A stretch of 64,000 nucleotides of DNA from Kuafuiihalomonas sp039024635 (GCA_039024635.1 JBCCQA010000030.1:5594-69593), one strand, 5' to 3'. Counted from the first letter of the stretch, positions 1 to 8,516 are shown. The notes: generated by a model not told the origin, from the sequence alone. A program made the numbers and translations.

Positions 1-417
1 CGCGGAACCGACGTCCTCGACCTCGTTCATCACTTCGTCGAGGTCTATGCTCGCAGGTCGGGGCGGCCGGTACGCGGGGTGGCCGAGCCAGCAGCTCGCC
101 GGCTCCTCGATTACGACTGGCCCGGCAACGTTCGAGAGCTTCAGAACGTCATCGAGCGTGCAGTGACCTTGACCCAGTTCGATCAGGTGACGGTGGAAGA
201 CCTGCCGACCAAGATTCAGAACTTCGAGCGGCAGGACTTCGTCATCGCCGATGACCACCCGGATCAGATGCCGAGCATGGAGGAGATCGAGACCCGCTAC
301 ATCAAGGCGGTGATGCGGGCGACGGGCGGAAACAAGACTCGCGCATCCAGGATCTTGGGCTTGGACCGTCGGACCTTGTACCGGAAGCTCGAACGACTCG
401 ATGAGCACACTGACTGA
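1..417 (+). CDS. Sigma-54-dependent transcriptional activator, C-terminal part (partial)
   Basis: The window opens inside this gene; its frame is open from base 1 to the TGA at 415-417, giving about 138 visible residues. The first part is the tail of a sigma-54 AAA+ domain, marked by WPGNVRELQN, the usual C-terminal motif of bacterial enhancer-binding proteins. The last 40 residues form a Fis-type helix-turn-helix (NKTRASRILGLDRRTLY) that binds upstream activator DNA. Such proteins open RNA polymerase-sigma-54 complexes at the cost of ATP. The N-terminal sensor domain (receiver, GAF or other) lies outside the window, so the signal is unknown. The next gene starts inside this one (17-bp overlap), so the two are probably co-translated. 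Confidence 0.93.
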   Translation, partial: RGTDVLDLVHHFVEVYARRSGRPVRGVAEPAARRLLDYDWPGNVRELQNVIERAVTLTQFDQVTVEDLPTKIQNFERQDFVIADDHPDQMPSMEEIETRYIKAVMRATGGNKTRASRILGLDRRTLYRKLERLDEHTD

Positions 418-1123
418 GCGTTGGCTCGGCTACCGTCCGGAGCGAAGCTACGAGCCCGAGCTCATGGACGCGCCTGACGCGGACGAAGCAGAGCTGTTCG
501 CCGTCTATCGAGAGCTCGACGTCATCAACCGTCGTCTCGGTGGGCATCCGGTCAGCATAGCGGGCGTTCGTCGCCTGGTACCGGAGGCTCCCCTCGACGT
601 GCTCGACGTAGGGGCAGGAGGAGGAGACTTTGGTCGGGTGCTCGCCAGCTGGGCCAGGAAGCGGGACCGGCGCTTGCGCTATCGGGGGATCGAGCTCAGC
701 GAGGCCGCGGTTCGCTTTGCCCAGCGCCACTCCGTAGACTTCCCCGAGCTGAGCTTCGAGGTCCAGGACCTTCATGAGCTTTCCGACGACGCCCACGATG
801 TGGTCCACATGGCGCTCACGCTTCACCATTTCGATGATGATGCAGCGGTCGACATGCTCCAGAGCATGGCCCGGGTGGCGAAGTGCGGACTGGTCGTGAA
901 CGACCTTCATCGGCACGTGGTGGCCTACGCAGGGATCAAAGGCCTGACCAAACTCCTGTCCCGCTCTCGGTTCGTAAGAAACGATGGCCCGCTTTCCGTT
1001 AATCGGGCCTTCAGCCGACAAGAGCTGCTGGAGCTGTGTCGGCGAGCGGACCTCGAGCTCATCCAGCTGCGCTGGGCACCGATGTTTCGGTGGCTTCTGG
1101 TCGCGCGGCGACGTTCCGGGTGA
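401..1123 (+). CDS. Class I SAM-dependent methyltransferase
   Basis: A 240-residue protein with a Rossmann methyltransferase core. Motif I is VLDVGAGGGDFG (near residues 66-77), followed by an acidic ribose-binding residue in RGIELSEA, and VVHMALTLHHF as the motif IV region, as in UbiG/UbiE-like small-molecule methyltransferases. The substrate cannot be read from sequence. The ATG at 401 overlaps the end of the sigma-54 regulator by 17 bp, so it likely shares that transcript. The 3' end overlaps the convergent channel gene by 65 bp. No signal peptide or membrane helix is visible, so it should be cytosolic. Confidence 0.85.
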   Translation: MSTLTERWLGYRPERSYEPELMDAPDADEAELFAVYRELDVINRRLGGHPVSIAGVRRLVPEAPLDVLDVGAGGGDFGRVLASWARKRDRRLRYRGIELSEAAVRFAQRHSVDFPELSFEVQDLHELSDDAHDVVHMALTLHHFDDDAAVDMLQSMARVAKCGLVVNDLHRHVVAYAGIKGLTKLLSRSRFVRNDGPLSVNRAFSRQELLELCRRADLELIQLRWAPMFRWLLVARRRSG

Positions 1124-1907
1124 GAAGGGCCGGAGGCCCGATCCCGGCCCCGGCAAAGCCGTCCAGCACTCGTTCCGTCACGTCGCTCTCGAAGGCCTTT
1201 TCGAGCTCCAGCTGGATGACGTAGGCCTTCGCCCGCAAACGGATGGCCAGCATTTCCGCCACCGGCACCTGATTGATGAGCACCGTCCAGGGGAGGTCCG
1301 GGCAGAAGTAGGGGCTCGTGGTGAGGGCCTCGCTGATGATGCGTTTGGCCATGGCCCAATCCTGATCCGTGCCGATGAAGAAGTCCTGCTGCACGAGCAT
1401 GGTCAGGGCTCCGGAGTTTCCGGAGGAGACAGCCTCGGTCAGAAAGCGAGAGTTGGGTATGGTGACCTCGTTGTCGTCCAGGGTCACGAGTCGGACGGAG
1501 CGAAGCCCGATGTCTCGGATCTCGCCGTAGTAGTCCCCGAAGCTTACCCGGTCTCCGACCTGGAACGGCTTTTCGATCAGGATCATGATCCCGGCGAAGA
1601 CCGAGCTCGCCTGGTCTTTCAGCGATAGGCCTAAGGTGACGGCCAAGGTGCCGCCGAGAAGGGTCAGGACCTCGCTCGACAACGAAAAAGCGTAGCTGAC
1701 CGCGAGAAGCGTTCCCAGCACATAGACCGCGAAGCGAAAGAAGGCCGACAAGCGGCCGATGACGAGGCGTTGGGAAGAGAAGCTGTCTGACAGACGATCG
1801 GCTCCATAGCTCAGACCACGACCGAGGAGCCAGGTGAGGGTGATGACCAATGCTGAGGTAAACAGGCCACTCAAACGAATCAGGCTGATGACTTGTTCGG
1901 CATCCAT
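1059..1907 (-). CDS. mscS: MscS-family mechanosensitive ion channel
   Basis: A 282-residue protein, close to the E. coli MscS length (286). Three hydrophobic segments are visible: about residues 4-30, 51-77 and a Gly/Ala-rich pore helix near 80-110 (LLGGTLAVTLGLSLKDQ). The beta domain follows, with the family stretch IEKPFQVGDRV and the conserved VTIPNS motif. It should form a heptameric inner-membrane channel that opens on membrane tension to release solutes in hypo-osmotic shock. It lies 16 bp behind the NTPase gene on the same strand with an AGAAGG ribosome site, so it is probably co-transcribed. The pair resembles a divided MscK-type channel. The last 65 bp overlap the convergent methyltransferase gene. 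Confidence 0.92.
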   Translation of the reverse strand: MDAEQVISLIRLSGLFTSALVITLTWLLGRGLSYGADRLSDSFSSQRLVIGRLSAFFRFAVYVLGTLLAVSYAFSLSSEVLTLLGGTLAVTLGLSLKDQASSVFAGIMILIEKPFQVGDRVSFGDYYGEIRDIGLRSVRLVTLDDNEVTIPNSRFLTEAVSSGNSGALTMLVQQDFFIGTDQDWAMAKRIISEALTTSPYFCPDLPWTVLINQVPVAEMLAIRLRAKAYVIQLELEKAFESDVTERVLDGFAGAGIGPPALLTRNVAARPEATETSVPSAAG

Positions 1908-1923
1908 CGTCCTTCTGCTTCTT

Positions 1924-4737
1924 TCAGATCATGTGGCGACGCCACAGCAGTCGCTCCAAGGGCCGCTCCCAAGCCACAGTTGGCCGAAAGCGACCGCTCT
2001 CGTCCTGCTCCAGGACTGCCCGCTCTTCGCCGTGCCGAAGCGCGGCCCAGCTGCGTGAGGCTGGCCAGCGCAAGACCCGGGCTGCATCCTCAGGAACCAG
2101 TCCGTCGTGCTGAACCAGGGCCGAGTACATCCACAAGAAGTCGTTCCGCTCCTCGGAGAGTCCTCGTGTGTCGAGAGAACGAAAGAGCCGGACCCGGACT
2201 CGACGCTCGGCCACCGGAACCAGCGACTCCATCCATAGATGGAGGGCAACGCGGGGACTGCCGTCGGCGTTGTCCCAAAGGAGCCGGATATAGGCTTCGC
2301 CGCTTCGCGCGGCGGCCCCCTCTCGCTCGTCCCCGTCCAGGATCAGGTCGTCGAACTCGTGCACACAGCCCGATCCCGCGGCCCGCGCCATGAGCAGGGA
2401 CCGGATCTCTTCCTCGGTCCAGCGGCCTAACTCGAGTTCGTGGTCGAAGGGCAGTCGGTGGGGGCGGGCGGCGATCAGGTAACGCCAGAACAGCCCGTGA
2501 CAGCTGGTGACCAGGAAGTGGTGATGACCGGCGCCGCCCAGCCACTCGGTCAGTCGGTCGTAGGGGGCCAGCCCCTGAGCTGTCCGCGAGAGCCAGCGGT
2601 GCAGATCGTCGATGAAGAAGAGGGTGGGCTCCTCCAGGTCGGGGGGCGGGCCGCCGGTTCGGATGAAGGCTATGAGCCCGGTCGGGTCGTCGCCATCGGG
2701 GCGAAGCCACTGGACGGAGATGTCGAGGCTCTCCTGCAGCCGGAGGAGCCAGGTCGTCTTGCCGCAGCCTTTCTCACCTTGGAGTAAAATGCTCGCTCCG
2801 ACCTCGTCTCGCTTCCAGCGCTCGAATCGTTCGAAACAGAGGGTCTCGTGGGGGAAGCGGTCCACCCTGAGCCGGTCGGACTTGAGCGGACGATTGACAC
2901 ACACTTTTCTGATCGCGGGCGGCAGCGCGTCGATGTCGACGTTCGGTCCAGCGTCCTCGCGCATTCGCTCCAGTCGGAGCTTGAAGATAAAGGCCAGCGC
3001 CCGCTTGATCTGCTCTACGGACAGCAGGGCGGACTGGGCCAGCTGCATGAGCGTTCGAAGGCTCACCACCAGGAAAGCCAAAGACGTGACGAAGACGCCC
3101 AGGCTCTTCTCTCGATTCGCTTCTACGGCCCGTGCGAGGCGTCCCTCCGGAAACGAGCGCAGATAGGCGTCCGCCACCGAACTTCGCCAACGTCGGAGAA
3201 GGGTCCAGGCGAGGCCGAGGAGCAAGAAAACCACGCCCACCCGGGCCAGGAGGGCCAGCACCCCCGCGCCGAGTTCAAACCGGGCCAGCTCGAGCGCCAG
3301 CCCCGCGACCACCAGAGCCCGGGCGCTGAGTTGAATGGACTCGGCCATTCGGTGGCGAACCGGCCGGGAGATCATCCGACGTCCTCGTCGGGCCAGCCAG
3401 GTCACGAGCTGGGTGAGGAGGTTTCGAACAAACCAGTAGACCGCGACCCAGCGACCGACCAAGGCCAGGAAGACGAGCTCCGGCACGTCGGGACCGCCCA
3501 GCCGCAGCCGCACGGTCTCGGCCGCCGCGAACAGAAGCAGCGGAGGCGCGAACTGGTCCAGGGCTCGGTCGATGCTCTCGATGCGCCGCAACCAGCTGAT
3601 GTTCCGTACCAAGAGCTCGGCCTCGCGTAGTCGGCGGCGCAAGCTTCGGATCAAGAGATGAAGCGTGAAGAAGCCCAGGCCGATCAGGAGGGCGAAGAGA
3701 CCTGGACGCAGCAGCTCGTAGAAGGCGCGGGTCGACACCTTGCCTAGGGCCAACTGCCAGTCTTGGAGACGAGAGCGGGCCCATGCGAGGTTGCCGACCC
3801 GCAGAGCCTCGAGCTCGAGTCGAGCCCAGGTCCAGGCGTCTCGCCAGCTGCCCTCCGCCAGCGGGCGGGCCTCGGGCCAAAGCGCACTGCGGGCCGACAT
3901 CAGGCCCAGGAGTAGCCCGCGCCAACCCTCGACCGCGGCGCTCTGGGCCTGGGCTTCTTCGCTCAGTGCGTCGGTCCGAAGCCCCAGGGCCTCGGCCCGG
4001 GTCGCCTCGATGTCGGCTTGCAGCGCAGCCGCCTCGGTGGAGGTTCCCACCGGGAAGGCCTCGAGGCTCGGCAGTCGGGGTAGCTCAGGTGGACTAGTCG
4101 AAAGGGCGGCGTCGAGGGCCACGGTTGCGTCTCGCCACGCCCGATCTACTCGAGGGAAGAGCACGGCCGCACCCGAGCTGGTACTTGCGATTCGGACTGC
4201 TTGCACCAGGCGCTGAGCCTCCGCCGAGGCGGACAGCAGGGTCTTGGCCGCCTCGGCTCGGGCCTCGGCGATCATGCGCCTGGCCTCGGCGAGGTCTGCC
4301 CTCGCCGCCGCGAGTCCGGCTCGCTCGGCTTGGAGGCGCTGCAGAAGCTCGGAACGGGCTTGCTGGGCCCGAGTCCTGGCTTCGCGTTCGGCCCGCTCGG
4401 CCTCGTCTTGAGCGGCGGCGGCGGCGGCGGCCCGGGCCTCGGCTTCTCGCTCGGCCCGCTCGGCCTCTCTTCGGCTCTTCTCGGCTTCGCTCAGGTTTCT
4501 TCGGAATTCGGCCGGACTCCGAAGCGCCTCCAGCTCTTTTCGGAGCCGAGTCGTGGCCGTGCTGCTCGTAGCTATGGTGGAACTTACGGCAAGCTGGTCC
4601 TCCAGGACTAGGATCCGCGCCGCGACCGCCGCCTCGTTCTGCAGGTCGACCGACGTGGGTATCCCGTCCGGGGGCGGGCTCCCCCCAGCCGGGTCGGCCA
4701 AGACCAGCCCCCATGCCAGAAGGAGTTCCGGACGCAC
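1924..4737 (-). CDS. Membrane-anchored coiled-coil P-loop NTPase partnered with MscS
   Basis: A 937-residue protein of unrecognised family. It has a short hydrophobic N-terminus (residues 4-15, possible signal), a Glu/Arg/Ala-rich coiled coil (about 65-180), more helical sequence, then roughly five or six membrane helices (about 342-364, 397-412, 418-440, 470-486, 492-514, 545-570). A cytosolic NTPase domain follows: Walker A GEKGCGKT at 654-661, Walker B LFFIDD at 706-711, and a GSPRVAL motif (about 826-832) like the Gly-x-Pro of STAND/ORC-type AAA proteins. The last 80 residues could be a winged helix. The N-terminal two thirds resembles MscK/MscM channels (periplasmic coiled coil plus extra helices), but the channel module is the separate downstream gene. 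The start is GTG at 4737 and has no strong ribosome site. An ATP-driven gate or sensor for the channel is inferred only. Confidence 0.8.
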   Translation of the reverse strand: MRPELLLAWGLVLADPAGGSPPPDGIPTSVDLQNEAAVAARILVLEDQLAVSSTIATSSTATTRLRKELEALRSPAEFRRNLSEAEKSRREAERAEREAEARAAAAAAAQDEAERAEREARTRAQQARSELLQRLQAERAGLAAARADLAEARRMIAEARAEAAKTLLSASAEAQRLVQAVRIASTSSGAAVLFPRVDRAWRDATVALDAALSTSPPELPRLPSLEAFPVGTSTEAAALQADIEATRAEALGLRTDALSEEAQAQSAAVEGWRGLLLGLMSARSALWPEARPLAEGSWRDAWTWARLELEALRVGNLAWARSRLQDWQLALGKVSTRAFYELLRPGLFALLIGLGFFTLHLLIRSLRRRLREAELLVRNISWLRRIESIDRALDQFAPPLLLFAAAETVRLRLGGPDVPELVFLALVGRWVAVYWFVRNLLTQLVTWLARRGRRMISRPVRHRMAESIQLSARALVVAGLALELARFELGAGVLALLARVGVVFLLLGLAWTLLRRWRSSVADAYLRSFPEGRLARAVEANREKSLGVFVTSLAFLVVSLRTLMQLAQSALLSVEQIKRALAFIFKLRLERMREDAGPNVDIDALPPAIRKVCVNRPLKSDRLRVDRFPHETLCFERFERWKRDEVGASILLQGEKGCGKTTWLLRLQESLDISVQWLRPDGDDPTGLIAFIRTGGPPPDLEEPTLFFIDDLHRWLSRTAQGLAPYDRLTEWLGGAGHHHFLVTSCHGLFWRYLIAARPHRLPFDHELELGRWTEEEIRSLLMARAAGSGCVHEFDDLILDGDEREGAAARSGEAYIRLLWDNADGSPRVALHLWMESLVPVAERRVRVRLFRSLDTRGLSEERNDFLWMYSALVQHDGLVPEDAARVLRWPASRSWAALRHGEERAVLEQDESGRFRPTVAWERPLERLLWRRHMI

Positions 4738-4810
4738 GCGCTCAGCATCGGTGGAAGGCCGGATCTCGGCAAGTTTTGGGAAAGAGGTGTGGGTCCTAGT
4801 CCCATTTTGT

Positions 4811-4816
4811 TAGGAC
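4811..4816 (+). promoter_or_regulatory. Candidate -10 hexamer (TAGGAC) placing transcription at the GTG start
   Basis: TAGGAC ends exactly 6 nt before the GTG at 4823, so the predicted start of transcription falls on the start codon. No convincing -35 is seen. The call rests on recurrence of TAG hexamers at this spacing in the window. Confidence 0.33.
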
Positions 4817-4822
4817 GCCCTC

Positions 4823-5356
4823 GTGAGGCGCCTGGCCCTGAGCACCCTGCTATTGACCGCCTGCACCGAAAAGGCGGCTGAGGTGCCGAAGGTACCGCCT
4901 CCCGCTCCGCCGGCGGAAGATCTGGAGAGGGCACTGATCCGAGTCGACGGACCCGGCTTCTTGGAGGCGGTCCGAAACCAAGACGCCGACTTCGTTGTGA
5001 CCAACGTCTGGGCGACCTGGTGCGGTCCCTGCCGCGAAGAGTTCCCTTACATTCAGTCGGTCACTCGCAGCTTTGCCGACCAGGGTGTGACGCTGATGTT
5101 CATCAGCACCGACTTCGAAGAGGAAGAGCCGGCGGCTCTGGACTTCTTGAAGGACCAGGGCGCGGATCTTCCGAGCTACATCAAGACGGGACCCGACGGA
5201 GAATTCATCGAAGCGCTAAATCCGGAATGGAGCGGCGCTCTGCCCACGACGATCGTTTTCGACGACGATGGAGAGCGGGTGAAGATTTGGAACGGCAAGG
5301 TCGAAGAGGAAGACCTCCGCGCGACCTTGGCCCAACTGACCAAGAAGGAGAACTGA
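4823..5356 (+). CDS. TlpA/ResA-like thiol-disulfide oxidoreductase lipoprotein
   Basis: A 177-residue protein with a lipoprotein signal (lipobox LLTAC, lipidated Cys14), a Pro-rich linker and a thioredoxin fold. The active site WCGPC has Cys67 and Cys70, and the cis-Pro appears in ALPTTIVFD. Such proteins hang from the membrane and reduce disulfides, typically for cytochrome c maturation or envelope proteins. It starts with GTG at 4823; no Shine-Dalgarno is seen, but a TAG hexamer 6 nt upstream suggests a leaderless transcript. A second thioredoxin-fold lipoprotein starts 2 bp after its stop, so the two form an operon. No cytochrome biogenesis gene lies nearby, so the partner is unknown. Confidence 0.92.
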   Translation: MRRLALSTLLLTACTEKAAEVPKVPPPAPPAEDLERALIRVDGPGFLEAVRNQDADFVVTNVWATWCGPCREEFPYIQSVTRSFADQGVTLMFISTDFEEEEPAALDFLKDQGADLPSYIKTGPDGEFIEALNPEWSGALPTTIVFDDDGERVKIWNGKVEEEDLRATLAQLTKKEN

Positions 5357-5358
5357 CC

Positions 5359-6051
5359 ATGAACAAGCTGATCCTGACCACGACCCTCCTGCTCGGCGCA
5401 GCCGCCTGCGCCGAGCCCACCGCCCCCGAGGCGCAGACCGAAACGGGCGAGAAGGCCAAGAAGAAACCGGGCTCGAAGCCCGGTTCCAAGCCCGCTACGG
5501 GTGGTCCCGGCAAGCTGAGCCTGGGTGCGGCTGCGCCGATGGTGAACATGCCGATGATCGGCACCGACGGCGGAGAGCACTCGATTCAGAGCGCTGCCAA
5601 GAAGAACGGCGTCATGGTGCTCTTCACCTGCAACCACTGTCCCTGGGTCAAGGCCTGGGAAGAGCGCACCGTCGCGGCGGGCAACCTGGCGCTCACCAAG
5701 GACATTGGCGTCATTGCGGTGAACTCGAACGACCCCGAGGCTTACTCGGAGGACGACATGAACGGCATGAAGGCTCGCGCCGAAAAGGCCGGGATGGAGT
5801 ATCCCTACGTGACCGATGACGGCTCCCGCATCGCCAAAGCCTTCGGCGCCGACAAGACCCCGGAGGTCTACATGTTCGACGCCGATATGAAGCTGGTCTA
5901 CCACGGCACCATCGACGACAACGCCAAGAAGCCCGGCAAGGTCGAGAAGACCTACCTCGTCGATGCCATCAAGGCCGTTGCCACCGGCCAAGAGCCCAAT
6001 CCCGCCCAAACCAAGGCCCTCGGATGCAGCATCAAGTTCCAGTCTTCTTGA
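5359..6051 (+). CDS. Redoxin-family (AhpC/TSA-like) lipoprotein with CxxC
   Basis: A 230-residue protein starting at ATG 5359, 2 bp after the preceding redoxin gene; GAAGGAG ends about 8 nt upstream as a good ribosome site. The N-terminus is a lipoprotein signal (LLGAAAC, lipidated Cys17), followed by a Lys/Pro/Gly-rich linker. The redoxin domain carries FTCNHCPW, with Cys91 and Cys94 in thioredoxin-like CxxC spacing, and a KTPEVYMFD segment that holds the cis-Pro. Proteins of this group are annotated as thioredoxin-like or peroxiredoxin-like. Its role is probably envelope thiol chemistry alongside its neighbour, for example as substrate or electron acceptor. The open frame extends upstream of 5359 into the previous gene, but the ATG with its ribosome site is the credible start. 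Confidence 0.9.
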   Translation: MNKLILTTTLLLGAAACAEPTAPEAQTETGEKAKKKPGSKPGSKPATGGPGKLSLGAAAPMVNMPMIGTDGGEHSIQSAAKKNGVMVLFTCNHCPWVKAWEERTVAAGNLALTKDIGVIAVNSNDPEAYSEDDMNGMKARAEKAGMEYPYVTDDGSRIAKAFGADKTPEVYMFDADMKLVYHGTIDDNAKKPGKVEKTYLVDAIKAVATGQEPNPAQTKALGCSIKFQSS

Positions 6052-6161
6052 GCGAAGGTCCAGGCTCAGGCCTCCTCGGCCTTGGACTATTCAGGCGTCC
6101 GGCACCGCTGATCTGGAATGCGCCGTCTTCAGCCCGCCTTCACCAGCTGAAGGATCTATGA

Positions 6162-6205
6162 CGCTCTCGTAGAGAGCGCGTCCAGGCTCCTACAAGGACG
6201 CGCTC
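6162..6205. terminator. Overlapping perfect inverted repeats between convergent genes
   Basis: Two inverted repeats overlap here. CGCTCTC (6162-6168) pairs with GAGAGCG (6172-6178) across 3 nt. GAGCGCGTCC (6174-6183) pairs with GGACGCGCTC (6196-6205) across 12 nt. They cannot form together. The site sits between the ends of the convergent redoxin and carboxypeptidase genes, as expected of a bidirectional terminator, but there is no T-tract. Confidence 0.35.
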
Positions 6206-6221
6206 GCTGGGATCCAGGCGG

Positions 6222-7166
6222 TCAGCTTCGCAAAAGGGCGGGTTGGGCGGCAGCGCCGTTCAGGAGGCCGGTGACGCCTGGGAGGAGGTTCTCGAGGGCG
6301 CCTTCGAAGTTCTTGGGGTTCATCCAGCGGATGGGCTGCAGGAAGCCGAAGCTGCGGAAGAGGCTTGCGTCGGGCTTGCTGACCTCGACCGTGATGGCGC
6401 GGGTTCCGTGCTCGAATTCGAGCCAGTCGTCGAGGTCGCCCAGGGTCGGATAGAATCCGCAGGACTGGCTGACGGCGTAGGGTCGCGTTTGGGAACTGCG
6501 AAAGGCCTCGCCCAAGGCCTGGTAGGTCCGGGCGTGGAGTGAGGGTCGACGGGTGAAGGCCCAAGGATAGAGGAGCAGGTTCCCAAAGCTGTGAAAGCTC
6601 AGAGAAAGCCGAGGACGGGAGAGCTTGACAAGCTTTCGTACGGCTCGGGTCTCAGGCTCGGAGAAGGCCCGGGGGCCCATGTAGTGGGGCGCAATGGGTA
6701 GCCGCGAACCCGCGAAGGGGTGGCCCTTTTCGAGCTCGGCCACTACCCCGAAGTTTCGATTCAGATCTACGCCGTGGGCGTTCTGTCGACGGCCGAGTCG
6801 ACGGCCTCGCCGCATGCGGCGGAAGGTGGCCACTACCCCGTCCGGGTTGACGATAGGCAAAATACTGAAGCGAAAGCGCTCGAGAAGTGCGTCGCCGCGT
6901 TCGACCATCTCACGAAGCAGTCGAAGCAGCGCCATGCCGCCCACGAGCTCGTCGCCGTGGACCAAGCTGGTCAGCATGACGGAGGGAGCACCGGGTTGAC
7001 CGAACTGGAGCGCGGTGAGCGGCCGGCCTTCGACTGAACGACCCACTGGAAGGACTTGGGCTCGACCCCGAGCGGCGACGTCCATCCAGGCGCCGTGGAG
7101 CGCCTCGTGGTCCAGATACCCGCTCAGAATGCCCACGCGATCACCAATCGGTTCATGGTGGGCCAA
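6222..7166 (-). CDS. M14-family zinc carboxypeptidase
   Basis: A zinc peptidase of about 314 residues. HGDE in the LVHGDELVGG segment supplies the first zinc His and Glu. NPDG and DLNRNF give the substrate-binding Asn/Arg region. The His of SLSFHSFGN is the third zinc ligand, and the Glu of TVEVSKP fits the catalytic Glu of M14 enzymes. It would remove C-terminal residues from peptides or cleave cell-wall-like peptides; the substrate class is not readable. The open frame extends to 7409, but that part overlaps the acyltransferase. A TTG at 7166 is taken as start; a GTG about 40 nt further in is possible, and neither has a clear ribosome site. No signal peptide is evident. It is probably the last gene of a GNAT-acyltransferase-peptidase operon. 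Confidence 0.85.
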   Translation of the reverse strand: MAHHEPIGDRVGILSGYLDHEALHGAWMDVAARGRAQVLPVGRSVEGRPLTALQFGQPGAPSVMLTSLVHGDELVGGMALLRLLREMVERGDALLERFRFSILPIVNPDGVVATFRRMRRGRRLGRRQNAHGVDLNRNFGVVAELEKGHPFAGSRLPIAPHYMGPRAFSEPETRAVRKLVKLSRPRLSLSFHSFGNLLLYPWAFTRRPSLHARTYQALGEAFRSSQTRPYAVSQSCGFYPTLGDLDDWLEFEHGTRAITVEVSKPDASLFRSFGFLQPIRWMNPKNFEGALENLLPGVTGLLNGAAAQPALLRS

Positions 7167-7219
7167 CTTCAGCGGCCGACGCGAACGAACTCCGCTTTCG
7201 GTGGCCCAGGTGCCAACTT

Positions 7220-7942
7220 TCAGGCGGCAAGCGCCTTCATGGCGGACAGGCTCGCATGGGAGAGGGCTTCGGCCGAGGGGTAAGCACGAGGGTCGATGGG
7301 TTCGCCGAACACCAGGCGGCCTCGCGTCACCGGCCGACTGAGCAGGTCGAGGTAGTGGGGCACGAAGCCTTGGTCGCCGACCCAGCACATCGTGCGATCG
7401 TCGAAGCAAAGGTGACTAGGCACGACGGGTGCCTCGGCGATGCGGGCCACGCCGAACATGCCCCGCTTGAAGGGCAGAAGCATCTCTCCGAAGCTTGTCG
7501 TGCCTTCGGGGAAGTTCAGGACCGAGACCCCGGCCCGCAAGGCTCGGATCATCTGGCGGAGCACGGTGGCTCCCTGCTCGACCCGGGTTCGCTGGTGGAA
7601 GACGACGCCGGTGTCTCGGGCCCCAGCGCCGATGAGGGGCCAGTCCGCCACCTCTCCTTTGGCGATCGGCATGGCCGGAACCACGGCCATGATGATCAAG
7701 GGGTCGAGATAGCTTAGGTGGTTACAGGCGATGAGGCTCCCCGCCCGGGGTTGGGGCCCTTCGACCTCGAGTTCGACCTGATGGCCCTCCATGATTTCGC
7801 GCGATACCTGGGCGAGCACCTTGATGCGCTCGGGGAGCGTCTCGATCCACGCCCCCTCCAGGGCGGCTCGGGTCCGGGCTGCGGTTCGGACGCCGGACCA
7901 GACCGTGGACATGCGCCGGCCTCGCTCGCTCAGGGAGGTCAT
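7220..7942 (-). CDS. PlsC-like 1-acylglycerol-3-phosphate acyltransferase
   Basis: A 240-residue protein with the glycerolipid acyltransferase signatures: NHLSYLD (block I, His and Asp catalytic) and FPEGTTS (block III, phosphate-binding). These enzymes transfer an acyl chain from acyl-ACP or acyl-CoA to lysophosphatidate or a related acceptor at the inner membrane. The start is ATG at 7942, which overlaps the stop of the upstream GNAT gene as ATGA, so translation is likely coupled. The longer open frame up to 8536 is a shadow of the GNAT gene. The exact acceptor is uncertain; ornithine-lipid or lysophospholipid acylation are alternatives to phosphatidate synthesis. A cardiolipin synthase is divergently encoded close by, fitting a membrane-lipid neighbourhood. 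Confidence 0.9.
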   Translation of the reverse strand: MTSLSERGRRMSTVWSGVRTAARTRAALEGAWIETLPERIKVLAQVSREIMEGHQVELEVEGPQPRAGSLIACNHLSYLDPLIIMAVVPAMPIAKGEVADWPLIGAGARDTGVVFHQRTRVEQGATVLRQMIRALRAGVSVLNFPEGTTSFGEMLLPFKRGMFGVARIAEAPVVPSHLCFDDRTMCWVGDQGFVPHYLDLLSRPVTRGRLVFGEPIDPRAYPSAEALSHASLSAMKALAA

Positions 7943-8484
7943 TCGGCTTTCGCGGGCTCGCCATTGCCTCTGGACTGCTTCTTGTCGCCCAGAAGCCCCA
8001 TCTTGGTGAAGCGATCCCGGAGGCGTTCGAAGTCGGCTCGGTCGATCCTCGACACGATGCGGTGGGTGCCTTTCCCGTAGAAGTCGGGTCGCTGCTCGAC
8101 TTCCGCTGCCCCGAGCATGGCGTGAAGATTGCGGGCCGCGTCGTTTCCTTCCTCGACCGTGAACCACACCGAGTCGACCATGGGGTCCATGATTCGGATG
8201 AACGCCTTCAGCAGATGGAGGATGACTCGGCTTCCCTGATACTCGGGCTTGATGGCCAAGGTCGTGCAGTAGGCCTCTCGTCCTTTGACGAAAGAGAGCA
8301 GGTAGCCCACGGCTTGGCCGTCGACCTGGACCAAGAGGCAGCAATCGCCGAAGAAGTCGCAGCACAAGCGAACGTAGTAGGGTCCCAGCACCCCTTCCCG
8401 GGCGCTCCCGAACATGTCTTCCTCGAGCCGCATCAAGGTGTCGAAGTCTTGGGCCTCCAGGGTTCGGACTACATAGCGGCCCAT
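7939..8484 (-). CDS. GNAT-family N-acetyltransferase
   Basis: A 181-residue protein with a GNAT fold. TLAIKPEYQGSRV corresponds to motif A (acetyl-CoA pyrophosphate binding) and YGKGTHR to the C-terminal region typical of RimI-like enzymes. The N-terminus (VVRTLEAQDFDTLMRLEE) is the usual first strand and helix. It acetylates an amine on a small molecule or protein; the target is unknown. A purine-rich GGGAGG lies about 10 nt before the ATG at 8484. Its stop overlaps the start of the acyltransferase by ATGA. It diverges from cardiolipin synthase with only 32 bp between start codons, so both promoters must sit in or around that gap. The C-terminal 20 residues are charged and probably disordered. 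Confidence 0.88.
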   Translation of the reverse strand: MGRYVVRTLEAQDFDTLMRLEEDMFGSAREGVLGPYYVRLCCDFFGDCCLLVQVDGQAVGYLLSFVKGREAYCTTLAIKPEYQGSRVILHLLKAFIRIMDPMVDSVWFTVEEGNDAARNLHAMLGAAEVEQRPDFYGKGTHRIVSRIDRADFERLRDRFTKMGLLGDKKQSRGNGEPAKAE

Positions 8485-8516
8485 CTTCAGCTATCCTCCC
8501 GCCGGTCGTCTCGCCC

